From: Tetradesmus obliquus
Lineage: Eukaryota > Chlorophyta > Chlorophyceae > Sphaeropleales > Scenedesmaceae
Length of the DNA stretch: 64,000 nucleotides
Direction: 5' to 3'
NCBI GenBank assembly: GCA_030272155.1
Contig: CP126197.1
Location: 3,030,001 to 3,094,000, forward strand
Position 1 is the first letter of the stretch. Each line of letters starts with the position of its first letter. Below, piece by piece: positions 32,611 to 48,015 of this stretch. The position numbers and the translations under genes are program-made. A model generated the notes under the pieces. It worked only from the letters and a program-made list of their open reading frames with translations. It did no database searches and was not told where the DNA came from.

Positions 32611-35299
32611 GCGGAGGTGGCAACAGCAGCAGCAGCGGCAGCAAGGGCATGAGTGGCAGCAGCACACCGTGCAGTCAAGTGTAAAAGTGCATGATGGGGT
32701 GCCTTGCATGACCGGGCTGATGGCAGAAGCTTGTGTGAAAGAACCGAGTGATGAAGCCAGAGTTGGCTGCGGCTGCCACATTGACTTTCAAGGTTCAGCC
32801 GTACAAAGCAGGTACATAGCTGAGGCAGTGCATTCTGAGAGCAGCTTTATTGCAACAAGTGCTGCTCGCACCTGTGCCGGGCAGGGAGCCTGTGATGTAG
32901 CGCATCTGCATGCGCGTCCAGCAGATGTGCTTCTGCCTGTTGCCTGGCTCAGCGTACTTGCCCATCAGCGCAGCGATGAACATCATGTTGCCGGTGTTGC
33001 GCAGCGTGCCCCTGCAGCAGCAGCAGCAGCAGCAGCAGCCAAAACCATTAAACATCACCTGGACAGACAAACATGCGCACAATAGTAGACTGCACGCCAC
33101 ATGCGACCAAGATTATTGCGTGACAGCGGTCCACTGGCACAACACATCCATCGGCGCGGTCCCTCCCAAACCACTGCCTCAGGCCAGGCCATTGAGGTAG
33201 CAGCACACCTATAAAGTAACAAGTAACAATTCGAAAAGTAACATTGCTGCGGCATTACCCACCAGTCGCTGTAGTAGGCCAGGCCCTTGGGGGTGTAGCA
33301 CACAGCAGAGTAGGCGGGCTTGGGGCAGGCGCTGCTGGTGTCCTGCAAGGCGACAGCACAGTAGCACACACACGTCAGACACAATGCTAACATACCACTC
33401 CGCATTGAATCACATATCAGCTGCCGTGCGGCCCAACACACCTGTATGCTGCTGCTGCGCCACCCCTGCAACTTCAAGTTGCAGGCTGCAAGGCACGGTT
33501 GCATGCTGCTGCAACTTCATGCACTACGCCTGCAAGTCATGGTTGCATGCTGCTGCAGCGCCACCTCTGCAAGAAACACAGCCACCTCAAAGCCTTTCAT
33601 GTGATGCTTGTCATGCCAAACAAGCCGGACGAAGTAACACATGGCATTCGACCCCATACCTCTCACTTTGCGAGCAGGCCGGTCTCCAGGTAAGCCTTGG
33701 CAGCAGGCTAGCATGCGGTGCTTGTCATTTTACATATGTAACACATTCTGTTTCAACACGCGGCCTCCCACTCCCGCAGGCTGTTTTTCAGATAGGCCCT
33801 GGCAGCAGGTGCCTGCAGGCCCATGCTGGAATGCGGTGCTTGTCTTTTCAAACGAAGTAGCACATGTTATGTGACCCCGTACCTCCCACTTTGCCAGCAG
33901 GCCGGTCTCCAGGTAGGCCCTTGCAGCAGGCTAGCATGCGGTACTCGTCACTTTTGTCACTTTTGAAACATAACACATGCTTTTTCACCACGTACCTCCC
34001 ACTTTGCCAGCAGCCCAGTCTCCAAGTAGGCCCTGGCAGCAGGTGCCTGCAGCCCCATGCTGGCCATGAGCACAGCAGCACCAGGCAGCACACTGTCCCA
34101 GTCATTGCCCAGGCTGTACTGGAAGCCTCCGGTGACAGCATCAGTGAAGTACTTCTCTGCAGGCAGTACACACAAAGGCAGTACAGTCGAGGTCAGTGCA
34201 GCAGCAGTACACTGTCACAGTCGTTGCCTAAGCGTGTATTGGAAGCCTCCAGTAACGGCATCAGTGAAGTACTTCTCTGCAGGCAGTACAAATGGTGCAC
34301 TGATGAAGGCAGTACAGTATAATTCGGCACAGCAGCACCAGGCAGCACACTGTCCCAGCCGTTGCTCAGGCTGTACTGGAAGCCCCCAGTGACAGCATCA
34401 GTGAAGTACTTATCTGCAGGCAATACAAAGTATTTGCAGTGGCAACAGCAATACAGTCAGGGCTAGCACAGGAGCCAGCAGTGCTGAGCAGGAAGCACCC
34501 ACTGTCTGCAAATTGCCTTGTCAACCAGGAACTGTGGCACTCAGCATCACGGTTGCCGCCAGCGTAGCCATTGTGCGCTTCACACCAAAAGTAGTAATTG
34601 ACATTGCAAACGATCACTCCGACAGTTCGTGCACTCACCTGCTTTTGCGCAATAGGAGGCATCGTACTTGCACATCCAGGCTGCCGCCCAGGCCAGGTGG
34701 GCCAGGTAGCCGTTGGATGCATACGTGACGTAGGCCTGGAACACACCTGGTGGCGTCACCCAGCTGCAGTCGCACAAGAACGTCGACAGAGTACATATCA
34801 GATGCGTTGACAACAGCAAACGCATTGCAAAATGCAATTTGAGTACATCAAAGGTGTGTGTGCCAGTGATGCCAGCAACTGCAACGCCTACAAGAACAGC
34901 AACATGGCGGCCTCCAGATGCATGTTACACAGCTGACGGCTGCCGCTTCAGCCTCAGCAGTGCTCAGAAGCACGCAAATACAAGCATGTGCTGCTGCTTG
35001 CTGCCTGCCATCCCTGCAACTCACTTGCTCTTGTAGGCCTCCGCAAAGGCAAAGGCCTGCTGCGCGCGCTTGAACAGCACAGCAGCATACGCCGCATCGC
35101 TGCCATTTTTGAACAAACTAGCTGCCGCAGCGAAGGCAGCAGCATACTCTGAGGCCACATCAGCGCCGCCTGTTGCTGCTGTCACGGTGTACACCTGGCG
35201 CGTTTTCGTGTCGTGCTCGGGGCGCCCAAAGTAGCTGTGGTCGCTGCTGTCAGCGAGCTGTACAGGCGGATGTACAGGCGAGCAGGCAAGCAGCAGCAC

Positions 35300-35335
<36 letters not shown>

Positions 35336-36664
35336 AAAGTCAAGCACCCAATGCAGCTGTGGTTGCCGCTGTCGGGGAGCACACACGTGCCAGCATTGTA
35401 GCTGGCCTAAGCTGAGGCACGGAATAGACAAAACCCATGGACTTGGAGGTAATCCTGAGTGCTGAGTGATGCCTGTGAGCTTCAGCCAGATGCATGGCTC
35501 CAATCTGAAGATACATCATTGATCACGTTGTGTCACATGCATCTGGCTGAAGTTCACAGGCATCGCTCAGCACTCAGCATTACCTCCAAGCTGTGCCAGG
35601 GCTTCTTAGAAGTGTCATTTGCAAGCACACCACGCAGCCCACCATGGCTAGCAGCAAGCCTCACCTGGCCCACAAACACGTTGGCTGAGGGTGTGTCTGA
35701 TGCAGTCACATGCGCCTTCATCAGCCAGTCAGTGCCCCACCTGCACCAGCAACAACAACAGCAATGCCAGCAGCAGCATTATTAGCTGAGATGCTGCGCC
35801 TGCATTTGTTTTTTGCTGCTGTGGCTGTGCAGCGTATGCGGACAGCAGCTGCCTGTGACGCCGTGGACGCATAGTATGCCATAGCATTACAGCAATGTGC
35901 TGCCGCCACCGCACAGAGACACCCACAGATGCTCTTGTAGGAATTGCTGGCCTGCTGGCGTACTAGCGGAGTGTGTGCGTGGCACTGATACAAAGATGTA
36001 GTAGCACCACACACTTGGCAATAGCTGCATCAACCTGAAATGCATACTGCAGCTCCTGCTGCGGAGCTGCGTGCAGCAGCAGGTGCCAGGCGCTCACCTG
36101 ATCGCATTCAGTGCACTACACACGTGTGTAAGGCAGCTGGCCGGCTGCATCGTAGGCAGGCCTGAGCTCCATGGCACTCCAAGCAGTTGCTATCACGGTG
36201 CTGTGCATCATACGTTGTTGGCTCATGGTTCACCTGATCACGTTCAGAGCGTAGGGCAGCTGGCCGGCCGCATCATAGGCGGGCCTGAACTCCAAGGCAC
36301 TCCACGCAAGGTTGGCCAGCGCCCAGCCGAGCGGCAGCGGGCACTTCAGGTAGTCTGCAGCACAGCACATGCGGCACACATGACGCAGATAAGTTGTAGA
36401 CTTACACCGCCGCGCTAACATAACATAACAGCTTTAGCAGCAGCAGCCCGCCGCCCGCCTGGGCCTGCAGAGAGCGCCACAGTACTGGAGCTTTGGTTGC
36501 AGCATCTTGCACTACGCCCTCTGATGGTGCTGGGAAGTGCACTGGTATCGGCTTACAGAGTAAGGCAGCTGTGCCAGTGGCACGTGATTGGCCCACTGCT
36601 ACAGTACTGCAGTAGCTGATGACAGCTCTTCTGTGGGTGCAGCATGTGCACACAGCACTGGAAC

Positions 36665-36719
<55 letters not shown>

Positions 36720-37372
36720 GGCTGCCTAAACCCCACCCACCGCCAGCATCGTAAAACCCTCCAGCCAGGTCTTTGTTGATGGTTGCCCCATCATTCAGGT
36801 GGCCACTCTTTTTCCAGCCGCCTGGCTTGCTGGCCAGCAGTCTGTTCCAGGCTGGCAGGCTGCCGCTCATCTGGCCCTCATAGAAGAGGAAGCTATTGCC
36901 TAGCAGCACGCTGTAGTCGTCCTCTGCTTGTGCCTGCAAACAGGGAGGTATATGTGTATATAGTAACATATAAACATATATGTTGCTGTGTGAGCAAGTA
37001 GGGTATGTGTGAGCCAAGAAGCAACAGCAGCAGCTGCCGCAGCAGGAGTCTGGTGCAGGTGCAGCTTGCAAGACGCATGCAGCATCAGCTTGCAGCAACT
37101 ACAGGTGTTTAACCACGTATCTGTACGTTATCAAACGTCTGCTGAATCGCGACTTGGAATGCTAAGTTCTTCCTGGGTGAACTTGCTACACCAGACTATT
37201 AACAGGAGGTGACTGAACATGCATCAGCCGGCACCGCGCAAGGCAAACGAGAGCCGAACATATTATAATAAAATAGTAATATATGGTTCTAGTACGTTAG
37301 GCATGTACTCACCGATCCAAACGCAAGGAGCAGCAGCATAAACGCTGCTGCGTATTTCGGTGTTGTATTCAT
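29233..37372 (-). CDS. Secreted GH9 cellulase with two CBM1-like modules
   Basis: GH9 enzymes hydrolyse beta-1,4-glucan. Exons: 37313-37372, 36741-36933, 36234-36354, 35665-35740, 35025-35257, 34639-34763, 33996-34156, 33263-33342, 32872-33011, 32408-32539, 31975-32208, 31336-31699, 30110-30278 and 29233-29772, giving 875 residues in frame. A signal peptide (about 1-20) precedes the GH9 domain (about 21-518): LLGNSFLFYEGQMSGSLP, the catalytic DAGD (82-85), RWGTDWLMK, and GAIVGGPDQSDNYPDLRPD with the acid Glu in RSEVAL (about 488). A Pro/Ser linker leads to a cysteine-rich module with the CBM1 pattern (RCGG..., WAGTCCAAGLKCTRDNAWYW), a second linker, a second such module (WAACGG..., GYCCLSGAACMRSSEWYYQC) and a 150-residue tail of unknown function. 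Similar CBM-bearing GH9 enzymes are known from green algae. Confidence 0.94.
30009..30387 (-). repeat. GH9 second-CBM exon repeats
   Basis: The start of the exon encoding MCSQDKSAPQP with its acceptor has an earlier copy at about 30330-30387. The end encoding CLDSQWA with its donor has a further copy at about 30009-30045 after the true donor at 30109. Confidence 0.75.
30640..31430 (-). repeat. Six-copy CBM1 exon-end array in GH9
   Basis: The 3' half of the first CBM1-like module (CCASGLKCTRDNAWYW) plus its donor is present in the true exon (ending 31336) and at about 31205-31270, 31085-31180, 30970-31030, 30853-30912 and 30640-30740. The first five are spaced 117-121 bp apart. Copies keep the reading of the module; one reads DNAGYW, one has CC changed to RC and an upstream stop. 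The last copy again has the longer form (GCANAPWAGTCCASGL). Confidence 0.9.
32545..32610. repeat. CAG tract upstream of a GH9 acceptor
   Basis: On the transcript strand this reads (CTG)n followed by CAACAG and the exon starting at 32539, so the triplet tract occupies the polypyrimidine position. Confidence 0.9.
33645..34420 (-). repeat. GH9 arrays around the exon 33996-34156
   Basis: The exon start (KYFTDAVTGGFQYSLGNDWD) is preceded in transcript order by copies at about 34330-34420 and 34201-34277. The exon end (LETGLLAKWE plus donor) is followed by copies at about 33880-33925, 33760-33800 and 33645-33700. Period about 115-130 bp. Confidence 0.87.
35345..35400 (-). repeat. Decayed copy of a GH9 exon start
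   Basis: This segment reads LPDSGNHSCIG in place of LADSSDHSYFG at the start of the true exon (35257). Another decayed GH9 copy, of the exon 36234-36354, lies at about 36125-36190. Confidence 0.65.
35442..35590. repeat. 55-bp-arm inverted repeat in a GH9 intron
   Basis: Arms 35442-35496 and 35536-35590 are complementary over all 55 positions except three, around a 39-nt loop. As plus-strand RNA (antisense to GH9) two of the three become G:U pairs, leaving one C:C mismatch. As minus-strand RNA two become A:C mismatches. It lies wholly inside the intron between exons 35665-35740 and 35025-35257. It could be a hairpin small-RNA precursor or a small inverted-repeat element. Confidence 0.9.
36671..36719. 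repeat. CTG tract in a GH9 intron
   Basis: Pure (CTG)n on the plus strand, about 49 nt. It begins 22 nt downstream of the donor that follows the catalytic DAGD exon in the transcript. Confidence 0.95.
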
Positions 37373-38259
37373 TGTGCGCTCTGTTGCTTGCGCCTCTTGT
37401 AAACTCCTCCTGGAACTCTAAAGTTGTAATTGAACCAGCTCTGAAGCACTTTATGATGTGGCAAACGGCCTTTGCATGTTTGATGCAGCTGCCCGCCCTG
37501 AGACTTCCGCTTTGTTCTGGCTACGGTACAGGAAAGTCTTATGCTTTGAAGTAGCGCTCAATTAGCTTAACTACTGCGTATCGTGATGTTTGATGCGGCA
37601 CACGGCATCTGGGGTGGCAATAGTTTTTCTGGTTGGTACCAGATCGTTTCGTTTGGCGGCACTGTCAGAACCTGCGTAAACTGACGTCCAGCAGGCCAAG
37701 GACTGTCAAAATGTTCGTGAAACTGATTTGAATTGATGTTCGAATGCAAAAACACTCGAATTCACAGCTAACGTTCGCCTTGCAGAGCCTTACATGGCAT
37801 AGGATTACTAGGATCTGTCAAATGACAGCCTAGCAGGTGATCGTGAGCAGTGCTGTGCAGCGTGTTGTCAACCTTTAACACTAAATCATAATATTGAATA
37901 CAACAGCATAGGCGTTCAAGTCGGCGATTGCACTGCGGCTCAACAGCATCACCCAGCAGTAGTATTGGCAGCAGCACCAGTGTCAGCAACTTGCAGCAGC
38001 ATTTTGCGCCGCTGCTGCTTTACATCAACCTCTCCACACTCATGTCCAAGGAACAGTTACAACAGCCTTTCTGACACACAACAGCAACACCACACAGCAT
38101 GCAGCATAGTTATGCCTCCTCAGATTGAAAGATAGGGCGCACCAAGCAGCTTGCAACTTGCTGTGTGCGCAGTCTTCCAGCAACATCGCAAACCGAAACA
38201 TGCTGTGCCATACCAGCCTTCTGCACGAACTCACCACAATAAAAAGAGCAGCCACCTAG
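37373..38259. other. Intergenic: GH9 promoter and 3' flank of the next gene
   Basis: No coding signal is supported in 37373-38259. An AT-rich stretch at about 37259-37285 is unusual for this window, but it lies inside the first GH9 intron. Confidence 0.45.
38057..38061 (-). terminator. TGTAA (minus strand), candidate polyadenylation signal
   Basis: TTACA on the plus strand, about 200 nt beyond the stop at 38260 of the minus-strand helical protein gene. Confidence 0.4.
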
Positions 38260-39182
38260 CTAAGCACTGTTGTCAGCAAAGTGTTTCAGCGCCAGCAGCG
38301 CCCGCCGTGCTTCTGCTGCCGCTGCTGCAGCAACAGGCTCTCCACAGCCAGCAGCGCTGCAAGCATCAACAGCACGCTGCAGATAGCTGCCAGCAGCACG
38401 CACCACGTCACCAGCAACAGCAGACTGCTGTGCAGTGCTGCTGTACTGCTGCGCTGCTGCTGCCAGCAGCACCTGCCGCCCTGCAGGAGTGCTCACAAAG
38501 CCTGACAGCAGCTGCACTACAAGACAGTCAGCCACAGCAACACTGCCGCCGCAGCTGCTGCTGCCGCTGCTGGCTCGACTGCTTGTCTTAATGGTACCAT
38601 CTGCAGCTACTGCAGCACCTGTTTCTCCGGGCACCTCTTCCTTCAGGCACCCTCCTGCACCATCACCCTCTGATCGCTGCTGCTGTTGCTGCTGCTGCTG
38701 TTGTTGTGACAAGTGAGCGGCATGCTGCTGCAGGTGCAGCAGCAGCTGCTGCAGCAGTCCGCTATCAGCTGCCGCCTGCCGCAGGGCCCTGCAGCTCTTG
38801 GCATTTGCACTCAGGCGGTGCCACCAGCCCATAGCTGGGTCAGCCAACAGCAGCTGCTCTGCTAGGCAGACAGCAGACTGCTGCGGCTGACTCATCTCCT
38901 GCTGCTGCTGCTGTGGGTGCTGTGGGTGATGTTGCTTTTGCAGCAATGGCTGCAGCAAGACATCGACAAGTAAGCTGCACAGCTGCTGCGCTGCCTCAGT
39001 ATCCAAAAAGTGCCACTGCCGGGCCAGTTTTGACAGCCCAACCACCAGCAGCTGCACCACACTGCGGGGCCACATGCAGCACCCAGCAGCAGCAGCAGCC
39101 CCAGCAGCTGCCGCTGATCCTGTCGCAGTGCGACCTACTGCTGCTGCTGCTGCTGCTGGAGGTGCCTGCAGGCAGCTGTTAT

Positions 39183-39218
<36 letters not shown>

Positions 39219-40175
39219 GCAGGGACACCAGCAGCTGTGCCAGCGGCTCGGGATTACAGTCCAGCAGTTCCGGAGCCAGCTGCTGCAGCAGCAGCTGCTG
39301 CGCTGCTGCTGCCGTGTCTGTGCTGGTACTCGCCAGTAGCTGCGGCAGCAGCAGCAGCAGCGGCTGCCATGCCTGGCAGTTGATGATGCAGAAGCTGGGT
39401 ATGCTGGGGTGGGTGAGCTGCTGCAGCAGTGACAGTACAGTGCTGGGGTCCTGCGCTGCCACCTGCAGTGCCAGGGAGTGCAGTGATAGGCCATCGGCGG
39501 TACAATCCAAGTTGAGAAGGTGTTTGATTGTGCAGGTAGGGAATGCTGGAATAACAGTCACGACTGCAGAGACAAGATGCTGCCATCTGCAGATGAGGTT
39601 CAGTGGCGGACGATACAAATAAAACAGGCCAGCCACAATGGCGCACAAGCACCACCACCTGCACCACACTCCTGGTCCTTGCAGGGATTCATCACTGGCT
39701 GCATACAAGGCTTGCTGTTACAGCTGTGCCTCACGCTCCCAGCACCACCCCAGCCGCCACAGACTACCACACAGAACAGCTGGTGTGCACAGAGACTGCT
39801 GCACACAAAGCACCAGTTGCAACCCCACCAGTGCATACATCAGTTGTCTCTATGGTTTAGTGAAAGTAGTTAAGTAAAGTAAAATGGATGTCTAGGGCTC
39901 ACCAGTTCTGCCACAAGGTCTTCTACTGCTGGTGCATCAGGTTCGTCATCAAAACTCGCATCATACAATTTGAACCAAGAGCCTGCTGCTGCGTCTGCTG
40001 TTGCATTGGCTGCTAGCTCCGTGTCACTGCCACTCTCGAAGGAGAGTATTTGAGCTTTGGAGTCTGCTAGATCGTGCCTGCCCATTGTGTTTGACTGTAC
40101 TGCAGTTGCTACTGCTGTCTGCTGCTGCTGATCTGGCGCTGTGACAGTCTCTGCACCACAGCTGACCGGCAGCAT
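38260..40175 (-). CDS. Unrecognised alpha-helical Leu/Ala/Gln-rich protein
   Basis: Two coding exons, 39903-40175 and 38260-39462, join in phase 0 to give 491 residues. The junction reads VEDLVAEL then VAAQDPSTVLSLLQQL. The start has an A at -3 (ACCATGC). The first 90 residues are acidic and Ser/Asp-rich. The rest is a series of Leu-rich amphipathic helices (for example LLPQLLASTSTDTAAAAQQL and LLVVGLSKLARQWHF), broken by poly-Ala and poly-Gln stretches, suggesting a helical-repeat (HEAT/ARM-like) fold. I recognise no family, signal peptide or membrane segment. The gene shares a short divergent region with NMNAT. No junction array is seen in it. Confidence 0.6.
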
Positions 40176-40410
40176 GGTGAAGCTTGAGTATTGGGAAATG
40201 TCAAACTGATGGAGTAGTGGCAGATTGATGGTTTTCAACGTGCCTGCCCTGCAGGCCAAAACAGTGGACAGCAGCAATAGGCTGTGGTTTCCACGGTGTG
40301 CAAACGGATGATTGCTCTTGTATTGTTGCACACTGTTGTTTCAGCCAGGTCTTGCGAGTGCTACATTTGGATTGGCTGCTTCGTACGCCTTGAAACCGTG
40401 TCATGACACA
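40176..40410. promoter_or_regulatory. Short divergent promoter region
   Basis: Only 235 bp separate the two start codons (40175 minus, 40411 plus), so the genes probably share a bidirectional promoter. An acceptor-like site at 40249 on the minus strand may mark an upstream non-coding exon of the helical-protein gene. Confidence 0.5.
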
Positions 40411-43718
<3,308 letters not shown>

Positions 43719-44217
43719 AGGAGCCTGCAAGCTTGCTGTTTGTTTGTGCATGTTGCAGTGCCTGACAGTCATGTTGTCAGGCAGCAGTCATATAGCCACC
43801 GTGCCGCCACCACCACCAGCGGCAGTGTTGATAGAGTTGCTGCCAAGTACTATTGCACTTCACATCGTGGTTGCAGCGCCTTCTGTGTCGCGCCTACATG
43901 TTTTGGGTCAGTGTCCACACTCTGTGACATGTCACACTGTACAGAGCAGCAGGCGCCTTGCTGTTGGAGCAGTGTGTTTCGCTTTGTTTTGAGCTGTGTG
44001 CGTAGAACATCACTTTCCATGTGTATACAAATTTGCGGCTACGCATGATGGACACCTGCCGCTGCTCATTGCCTGGTAGTCTTCCTTGTGCATTGGCGGA
44101 GTTGTTCAACAGGAAGTTCTTTCTGTTTGGTTGCTGCACTGCCAGTGAGGGGATTGCCTAACCACATTGGACTGGTTCCTGGATTGTGTGTTGTTATCTT
44201 TTCCTTGACTAGGTTCT
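43719..44217. other. Stretch between NMNAT and the MYND exon
   Basis: It holds the NMNAT 3' flank. I see no exon that would complete the MYND gene that follows. Confidence 0.4.
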
Positions 44218-44544
44218 GAGCTCCACACATCACACAGAGAGAACCAAACTGTGCTTGCAGCTGCTGTGCTGCAGCAGCTGGCTGCCGCCCTGCAAGCACC
44301 TGCTGCTGCTGGCCTGCCTGGATCCTTCATGGCGCTGGAAAGCAGCGTGGTGACGCAGCTGGCTGGGGCCTGGTGCTGTGCGTATGACAGCTGCAGCAAC
44401 ATGGCAGGCATGAGTGACAAGCAGCTGGTGGGCGGCGTGAAATGTGTGTGTGGGCGCTGCAGGGTGGCTAGATTCTGCAGTAGGGAGTGCTTGGAGGCGG
44501 CGTGGCCGCAGCATAGGCCTGTGTGCAAGCGGCTGCGCAGCTGA
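44218..44544 (+). pseudogene. Orphan C-terminal MYND zinc-finger exon
   Basis: MYND fingers bind two zinc ions and mediate protein contacts. This segment encodes an Ala/Leu/Gln-rich helix followed by a full MYND pattern (CCAYDSCSN, VKCVCGRCRVARFCSREC, WPQHRPVC) and a TGA at 44542. A TGTAA lies 144 nt later (44688-44692). The finger is clearly related to the one ending the minus-strand gene at 48860. I found no upstream exons carrying the long N-terminal part of that relative, so it looks like a 5'-truncated duplicate. It could also be the last exon of a small gene with an unseen first exon. Confidence 0.55.
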
Positions 44545-45070
44545 ACTTGGCAGCTGGCAGAACGTGCACAGTCACGTGCTATGAGTGCATCTAAGGAAGC
44601 GTGACGTAGTTGACTGAGTATCTGTTGCTGGTTTACGGGTGTTGTCGCGCAGCACGGTGATGCACGGCTTTCTGAGTGTTGTGTGACTGTAACAATCAAG
44701 GACTTACACGACAGCGTGAACTTTGCATGCATCTGTTCGCTGTAGTTGAGGACTCTGGACCAGCATGATGGTGTAAGTGCGGATCTCCAAATGCCAGGAT
44801 GCCGATCAGGCTTTCCAGCAGGTACATCCTGCTGGTTCCTGTCCATCATTCTCGGATCATTGTAGGTGGGGTGCCGCTGCGCACCGCAGTAAGACGTCTC
44901 TGGATATAACATGAGAGATTTGGTGCTCAAAGGTGTGCAGTGTGTTTGTACGGTGCCCACTCTCCTTTTCTGGTCTCAGACCTGTGTTCAACCTGTTGTG
45001 GCTCATACCTGCGGAGCTTATGTGCCACAACGTGTTGGCACGTTAGAGAGAGAGGGGTTACAACGTGTTG

Positions 45071-45131
45071 GCAGAAGAAGAGGGGTTACACGGTGTGCAC
45101 AGGCAACTACGTTGCAACGAACACCCGAAAA
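45071..45131 (+). repeat. Direct repeat flanking the LINE relic (left copy)
   Basis: About 60 nt, including GGGGTTACACGGTGTGCACA, match 48003-48065 almost exactly. Weaker similarity continues for a further ~110 nt on the right of both copies. Confidence 0.85.
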
Positions 45132-45571
45132 TCTGGAACGTCGCAGATGACTCAGCAAAACAGGCTGTCACTGAAGGAGACTCACCCCAGAAAGTCTCTC
45201 TGTGTGTGTAACTTGACATATGGCCTTGCAGGCAAAGCCGTCAGTCACAGCACACGCAGTGTTGATGCTAAACAAAGGCAGGACTAGTGTAAACAGTGTC
45301 AGTGACAGCAAGCTGCACTTTATGCAGTGCAGCGGGCGGGCTGAACCCACAGAAACAACACCCACCAGCAGCAACACAGCCTGGCAGGCGGTGGTCTGAG
45401 GCGACAAACTGGGGAGAGAGAGCAGAGAACAAGCCAGCTGCTGCAAGGGCCGCACAACTACATGTTGCAGCAGCGATACGGCAACGCACAACTCCTGCAA
45501 AGCAAGACGGCTAGCTCTGGCATGTCAGAAGCTCACAGAGAAAGCACGTACACACAGTGAGAAGAAGGCCA

Positions 45572-48015
45572 TCACCGCCGCACCACACACAAACCATTGC
45601 CACGCAACACAGTATGCCAGGCAATAAAAGGCTGTTGTGTGAGCAGCCGATTTCTATACCGTGACGGCACCCTAGCCGTAGCAGCAAAGTCCGCAAGTGC
45701 ATCCCAAAAAGCACCTACTGCTGCTCTCACAGCCACTTGCTCCACCAGCTGGGGTACCCCAAGGTCACTTGACACAGCCCACGCTGCCCTGCGGCCTTTC
45801 TCAAAAGCATGCACTGCTGCAAGACAGACCATGTCCCACACCAACCGATGTACAGCGTTTTGAGGGGGGCACGCCAACCATATAGCTCGGCACGGCAGTA
45901 CAGCACCTGCCGGCAACAAGTTGAACGCCCTTAGTTGTTTTTCCACCTCACGCCGCACCGCCACAGCAACAGGACATGTCCAAAAATGATGCTCCACCCC
46001 AGGCCCTGCAGCAGAACATGCTGCACACGCAGCAGTAGTCTGCATACGTTGAGCAGTAGGGAATGCATCCAAAGCCAAGCGCCACGCCGCTTCCTTGTAC
46101 ATGTTAGCCACCCGCACCTGCCACCAACGAGACAACACCGACTGCACTGCAGGCAGGCTGACTGCCATCGGCAGGGCATCCAGGGCTCTAACCCGAGTGA
46201 CAAAGGCAGCATGGCGGGGCGCAATGGCATCAAGCGCAGCAAGACGTTGTAGCTTCGTGGCATCAGCAACCTGCAGATCAGCCAAACGTATAAAACCGTC
46301 TGCCCCTGGCCGCTGCCAACCCAAATCCGCACACAACTGTTCGCGCGCAATCAAAATGTCCACAGGAGAAACAGAGGATAATTGTGCTACGCTCGTACCG
46401 GCAGCTTGGGCAGCCGCTAGGTGCGCGCGTGCTGCAGTATGCCACACAGACGGCACAAACGACAGCAAATGCTGCACATGCTGCCGAGCCTGCTGCCGAT
46501 CACCGTACTGCGGTGTACTGCGCAGCCACGGGCCCCATATCTCGCGCTCATAAGCGGAGCGCTGAGCAGGAAACCCTGGCAAGGCACAGACACGTTCAAG
46601 TTCTGACAACAGCAACACTGCCTGACCCAAACACTGTAGCTTAGGGAGCTCCAGCAGGCCACACGGCACCACCTGTTCCAAGCCCACCTCCACTTGACGC
46701 TGCTGATCAAACCATTGCCATGACTGTACCACAGTAAACAGAGGATTGGCCCACAGCGGAGCCTCCCAGCACAAACCATCCACGTCCAAAGGCTGGTTGC
46801 CCACATGACGCAACGGCGGCAGGGCACGCAAACCCATCGCCAAAACACGCAAAGGCGATGGCAAGCAGGCATCCGCAGGAGTCGCAGGGAAGATATGATG
46901 ACGGGCACACAATGCAAGGCCCCAAGGGCTCCCAGCAGCAGCGCGTGTGAAACAATCCACAGCGCTACCCCACTGTGTCCACAACTCCCGTCCCACTGTC
47001 ACCCACGGTGCAGCACCGCCCTGCAGGAAGGGGATTGCTTCACAAGCCCAGCGAGATAACAAATGATGATGAACGGGCAGAAGGCCAAACCCACCACACC
47101 TAGGATGTGCAGCCATACAGTCCCCAGGGATGCCAGGGGCACGCCTAAGATCATCCTCAGGCCCCAAGCCAGCATCAACAAGCGCTGCCGTCCACCTGCT
47201 GAGCTGTTCTGACACATTAGCTGGCAACTGCCCGGCAAACTGCGCTGCATATAGGATGGTGGACAGAGCATATGCATTAGCAGCGAAAGCCCTGCCAAAC
47301 GCAGACAGCTTGGAGATGCGACTGATATTTTGCATGCGGCGACGCACTGTCTCCAGCCTGCCCTCCCAATCCACGCTGCTATTGCCACGCTCACCAAAAA
47401 ACACTCCCAGAGATTTGGCGCGCTGCACAACCTGCATGCCGCCCACATTCTGCGCTGCCCCACCCGGCGCAGCTGCCGCTGCTGGCTGCCGCCCAACATG
47501 CAGCAAACACGACTTGGATGGGTTCAACCGCTGTCCTGACGCTTCCGCAAAATCCTCCATGCAGCCAAGGAAAGTGGGGACATTCGCAAGCGACAGCAGA
47601 AACACCTCGGCATCATCCGCATACTGTGCTGCTACAAGCTGCTGACTAGCTGCAACAATACCAATGCCGCGCTGCTTCAGGAAGCACAACAACGCCTGTC
47701 CAACGAACAATACAACAATACAATACAATACACTTTCGGGACTGAACCCGCCCCCAGGCACTAGCCCAGCGAGCCGCTAATCCGCTCATGGGGGGTAGTA
47801 GTAATTGTACCCAGTCTTTCCTTCGTTGTTTGGGCGATCGAAACCACCCGCGCAAGTCCGTCAACAAATACAGCAGAGGTGCAAGGGGGCAGCCCTGACG
47901 CACCCCAGCCTCACACTTGTAGAAGGGGCTGCAAAAACCATTTGCTGTGGCTCATGTGTATGTCTCCGTCAGCAGAACTTGCATCCAGCTGACAAAACCC
48001 TGCAGAAGAAGAAGA
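45572..48015 (-). mobile_element. 5'-truncated LINE (non-LTR retrotransposon) relic
   Basis: Reading on the minus strand from about 48010: GFVSWMQVLLTETYT, a stop, then the reverse-transcriptase block GVRQGCPLAPLLYLL. After a frame change at a TATTG microsatellite (about 47706-47745) comes a 729-codon open frame with the YADD catalytic box (AAQYADDAEVFL), FAEASGQRLNPSKS, and a C-terminal CxxC...H...C finger (CAACSAAGPGVEHHFWTC), ending at 45572. The order is that of L1-like plant and algal LINEs. The endonuclease and first RT blocks are missing, so the insertion is 5'-truncated. The stop and frameshift make it inactive. Sequence 45132-45571 is probably its 3' UTR. Confidence 0.88.
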
